From Alphaproteobacteria bacterium (GTDB lineage: Bacteria > Pseudomonadota > Alphaproteobacteria > Ferrovibrionales > Ferrovibrionaceae), in contig JAFKFH010000010.1 in assembly GCA_017307375.1 (NCBI GenBank), positions 248,001 to 312,000 of the forward strand: a DNA stretch of 64,000 nucleotides, given 5' to 3'. The notes below the pieces were generated by a model that made no database searches, had not been told where the DNA came from, and saw nothing but the letters and a program-made list of their open reading frames with translations. Of this stretch, positions 62,969 through 64,000 are shown piece by piece; the stretch's first letter is position 1; each line of letters begins with the position of its first letter. Both the position numbers and the translations under genes were made by a program.

Positions 62969-64000
62969 TCAGGCGGCCAACAGGTCGTCGGCCGGGGTGT
63001 AGTCGAGCGCCAGCGCCTCGGCGACCGCCTTGTAGGTCAAGCGGCCATGGGCGACGTTGAGCCCGTTCTTCAGATGCGGATCCCGGGCCAGCGCCGCCCG
63101 CCAGCCCTTGTCGGCCAGGGCCAGCGTGAACGGCAGGGTCGCGTTGTTCAGCGCGAAGGTCGAGGTCCGCGCCACGCCGCCGGGCATGTTGGCCACGCAG
63201 TAGTGGACGATGCCGTCGACGATATAGGTCGGGTCGGAATGGGTGGTCGGACGCGAGGTCTCGAAGCAGCCGCCCTGGTCGATCGAGACGTCGACCAGCA
63301 CCGCGCCGCGCTTCATCCGCGGCAGCATCGCGCGGGTCACCAGCTTCGGGGCCGCCGCCCCCGGCACCAGCACGGCGCCGATGACCAGGTCGGCTTCCAG
63401 CACCGCATGTTCGACCGCCTCGGCGGTGGCATAGAGGGTCTGGGCCGAATTGCCGAACAGGGCGTCGAGTTCCTTCAGCCGGGCGATCGAGCGATCGAGA
63501 ATCACGACCTGGGCCTGCAGCCCGGCCGCCATGCGCGCGGCATTGGTGCCGACGACCCCGCCGCCCAGCACCGCCACCTTGGCCGGCGCGACGCCCGGCA
63601 CGCCGCCGAGCAGCATGCCGCGGCCGCCTTGCGCCATCTCCAGCGCGTGGGCCCCGGCCTGGATCGACATCCGCCCGGCCACTTCCGACATCGGCGCCAG
63701 CAACGGCAGGCCGCCGCGGGCGTCGGTGACGGTCTCGTAGGCGATGGCGACGGCGCCCGACTTCAGCAACGCCTGGGTCTGGTCGGGATCTGGCGCCAGA
63801 TGGAGATAGGTGAACAGCAGCTGGCCGGGGCGCAGCATCGCGCACTCGGCCGGCTGCGGTTCCTTGACCTTGACGACCATGTCGGCGCGGGCGAACACGG
63901 CCGCCGCATCCGCCACGATCTCGGCACCGGCGGTGATGTAGGCTTCATCGGGCAGGCCGATGGCCGTGCCGGCCTGGGTCTGCACGATCACCTGGTGGCC
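62969..64000 (-). CDS. ald: Alanine dehydrogenase, 5' end cut off by window edge
   Basis: Reversibly deaminates L-alanine to pyruvate with NAD. The visible 344 residues run from [15 protein letters not shown], which is internal in the family, through KEPQPAEC, the Rossmann motif [19 protein letters not shown] and the late [21 protein letters not shown] to the normal C-terminus. About 30 residues and the start lie beyond base 64000. It is 15 bases upstream of mmsA on the same strand, so the two are probably one operon. Confidence 0.92.
   Translation of the reverse strand, partial: GHQVIVQTQAGTAIGLPDEAYITAGAEIVADAAAVFARADMVVKVKEPQPAECAMLRPGQLLFTYLHLAPDPDQTQALLKSGAVAIAYETVTDARGGLPLLAPMSEVAGRMSIQAGAHALEMAQGGRGMLLGGVPGVAPAKVAVLGGGVVGTNAARMAAGLQAQVVILDRSIARLKELDALFGNSAQTLYATAEAVEHAVLEADLVIGAVLVPGAAAPKLVTRAMLPRMKRGAVLVDVSIDQGGCFETSRPTTHSDPTYIVDGIVHYCVANMPGGVARTSTFALNNATLPFTLALADKGWRAALARDPHLKNGLNVAHGRLTYKAVAEALALDYTPADDLLAA

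Overview
The window is GC-rich, densely coded, Gram-negative chromosomal DNA. A LolA carrier, a major porin, a TonB/HmuR heme receptor, a roughly 1,600-residue NAD-glutamate dehydrogenase and many FadR-, TetR-, IclR- and MarR-type regulators together suggest an alphaproteobacterium, most likely Rhodospirillales-like; that placement is inference. I found no rRNA, tRNA, CRISPR array, phage gene or insertion sequence. Most genes sit in tight operons with 4-base ATGA start/stop overlaps.

Layout. 1-2041: end of lolA and a globin-coupled-sensor-like diguanylate cyclase. 2119-7205: a polyamine-type ABC importer with two tandem binding-protein genes. 7221-17544: a DUF1398 protein, a MarR regulator, succinate-semialdehyde dehydrogenase, NAD-glutamate dehydrogenase, MsrA, a GntR regulator and a porin. 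18100-25896: a TetR gene and a complete heme-uptake cluster (hemP, hmuR, tonB, hmuS, hmuT, hmuU, hmuV) with a Fur-box-like site. 26013-28555: a PRMT7-like methyltransferase and dgt.

28556-41454 is the most unusual region. It is a minus-strand catabolic island joining 2-aminophenol-type ring-cleavage genes (AmnA-like alpha twice, AmnB-like beta, AmnC-like dehydrogenase, AmnD-like deaminase and further RidA domains), two arylformamidase-like hydrolases and a complete Liv-type ABC importer. Two of its genes are in-frame fusions: the LivM permease carries a full dioxygenase alpha subunit at its C-terminus, and the IclR regulator carries a full AmnD/RidA-like domain. A plausible reading is that an aromatic amide or amine is imported, deacylated, ring-cleaved, oxidised and deaminated, with one enzyme subunit tethered to the transporter and a metabolite-binding domain tethered to the regulator.

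41535-49021: flotillin, 5-oxoprolinase pxpB-pxpC-pxpA with a MarR regulator, a second diguanylate cyclase and a DUF4142 protein. 49078-58079: a reductive pyrimidine-degradation island (preT, preA, beta-ureidopropionase-type hydrolase, four-gene ABC importer) opposite a rutR-type regulator, with two RutR-like operators exactly 40 bp apart. 58088-64000: a type I extradiol dioxygenase/VOC protein with a divergent TetR gene, a GlcD-type FAD oxidase, a cupin, CoA-acylating (methyl)malonate-semialdehyde dehydrogenase and the cut-off end of alanine dehydrogenase. The last two enzymes could process beta-alanine-derived malonate semialdehyde and alanine made by pyrimidine breakdown.
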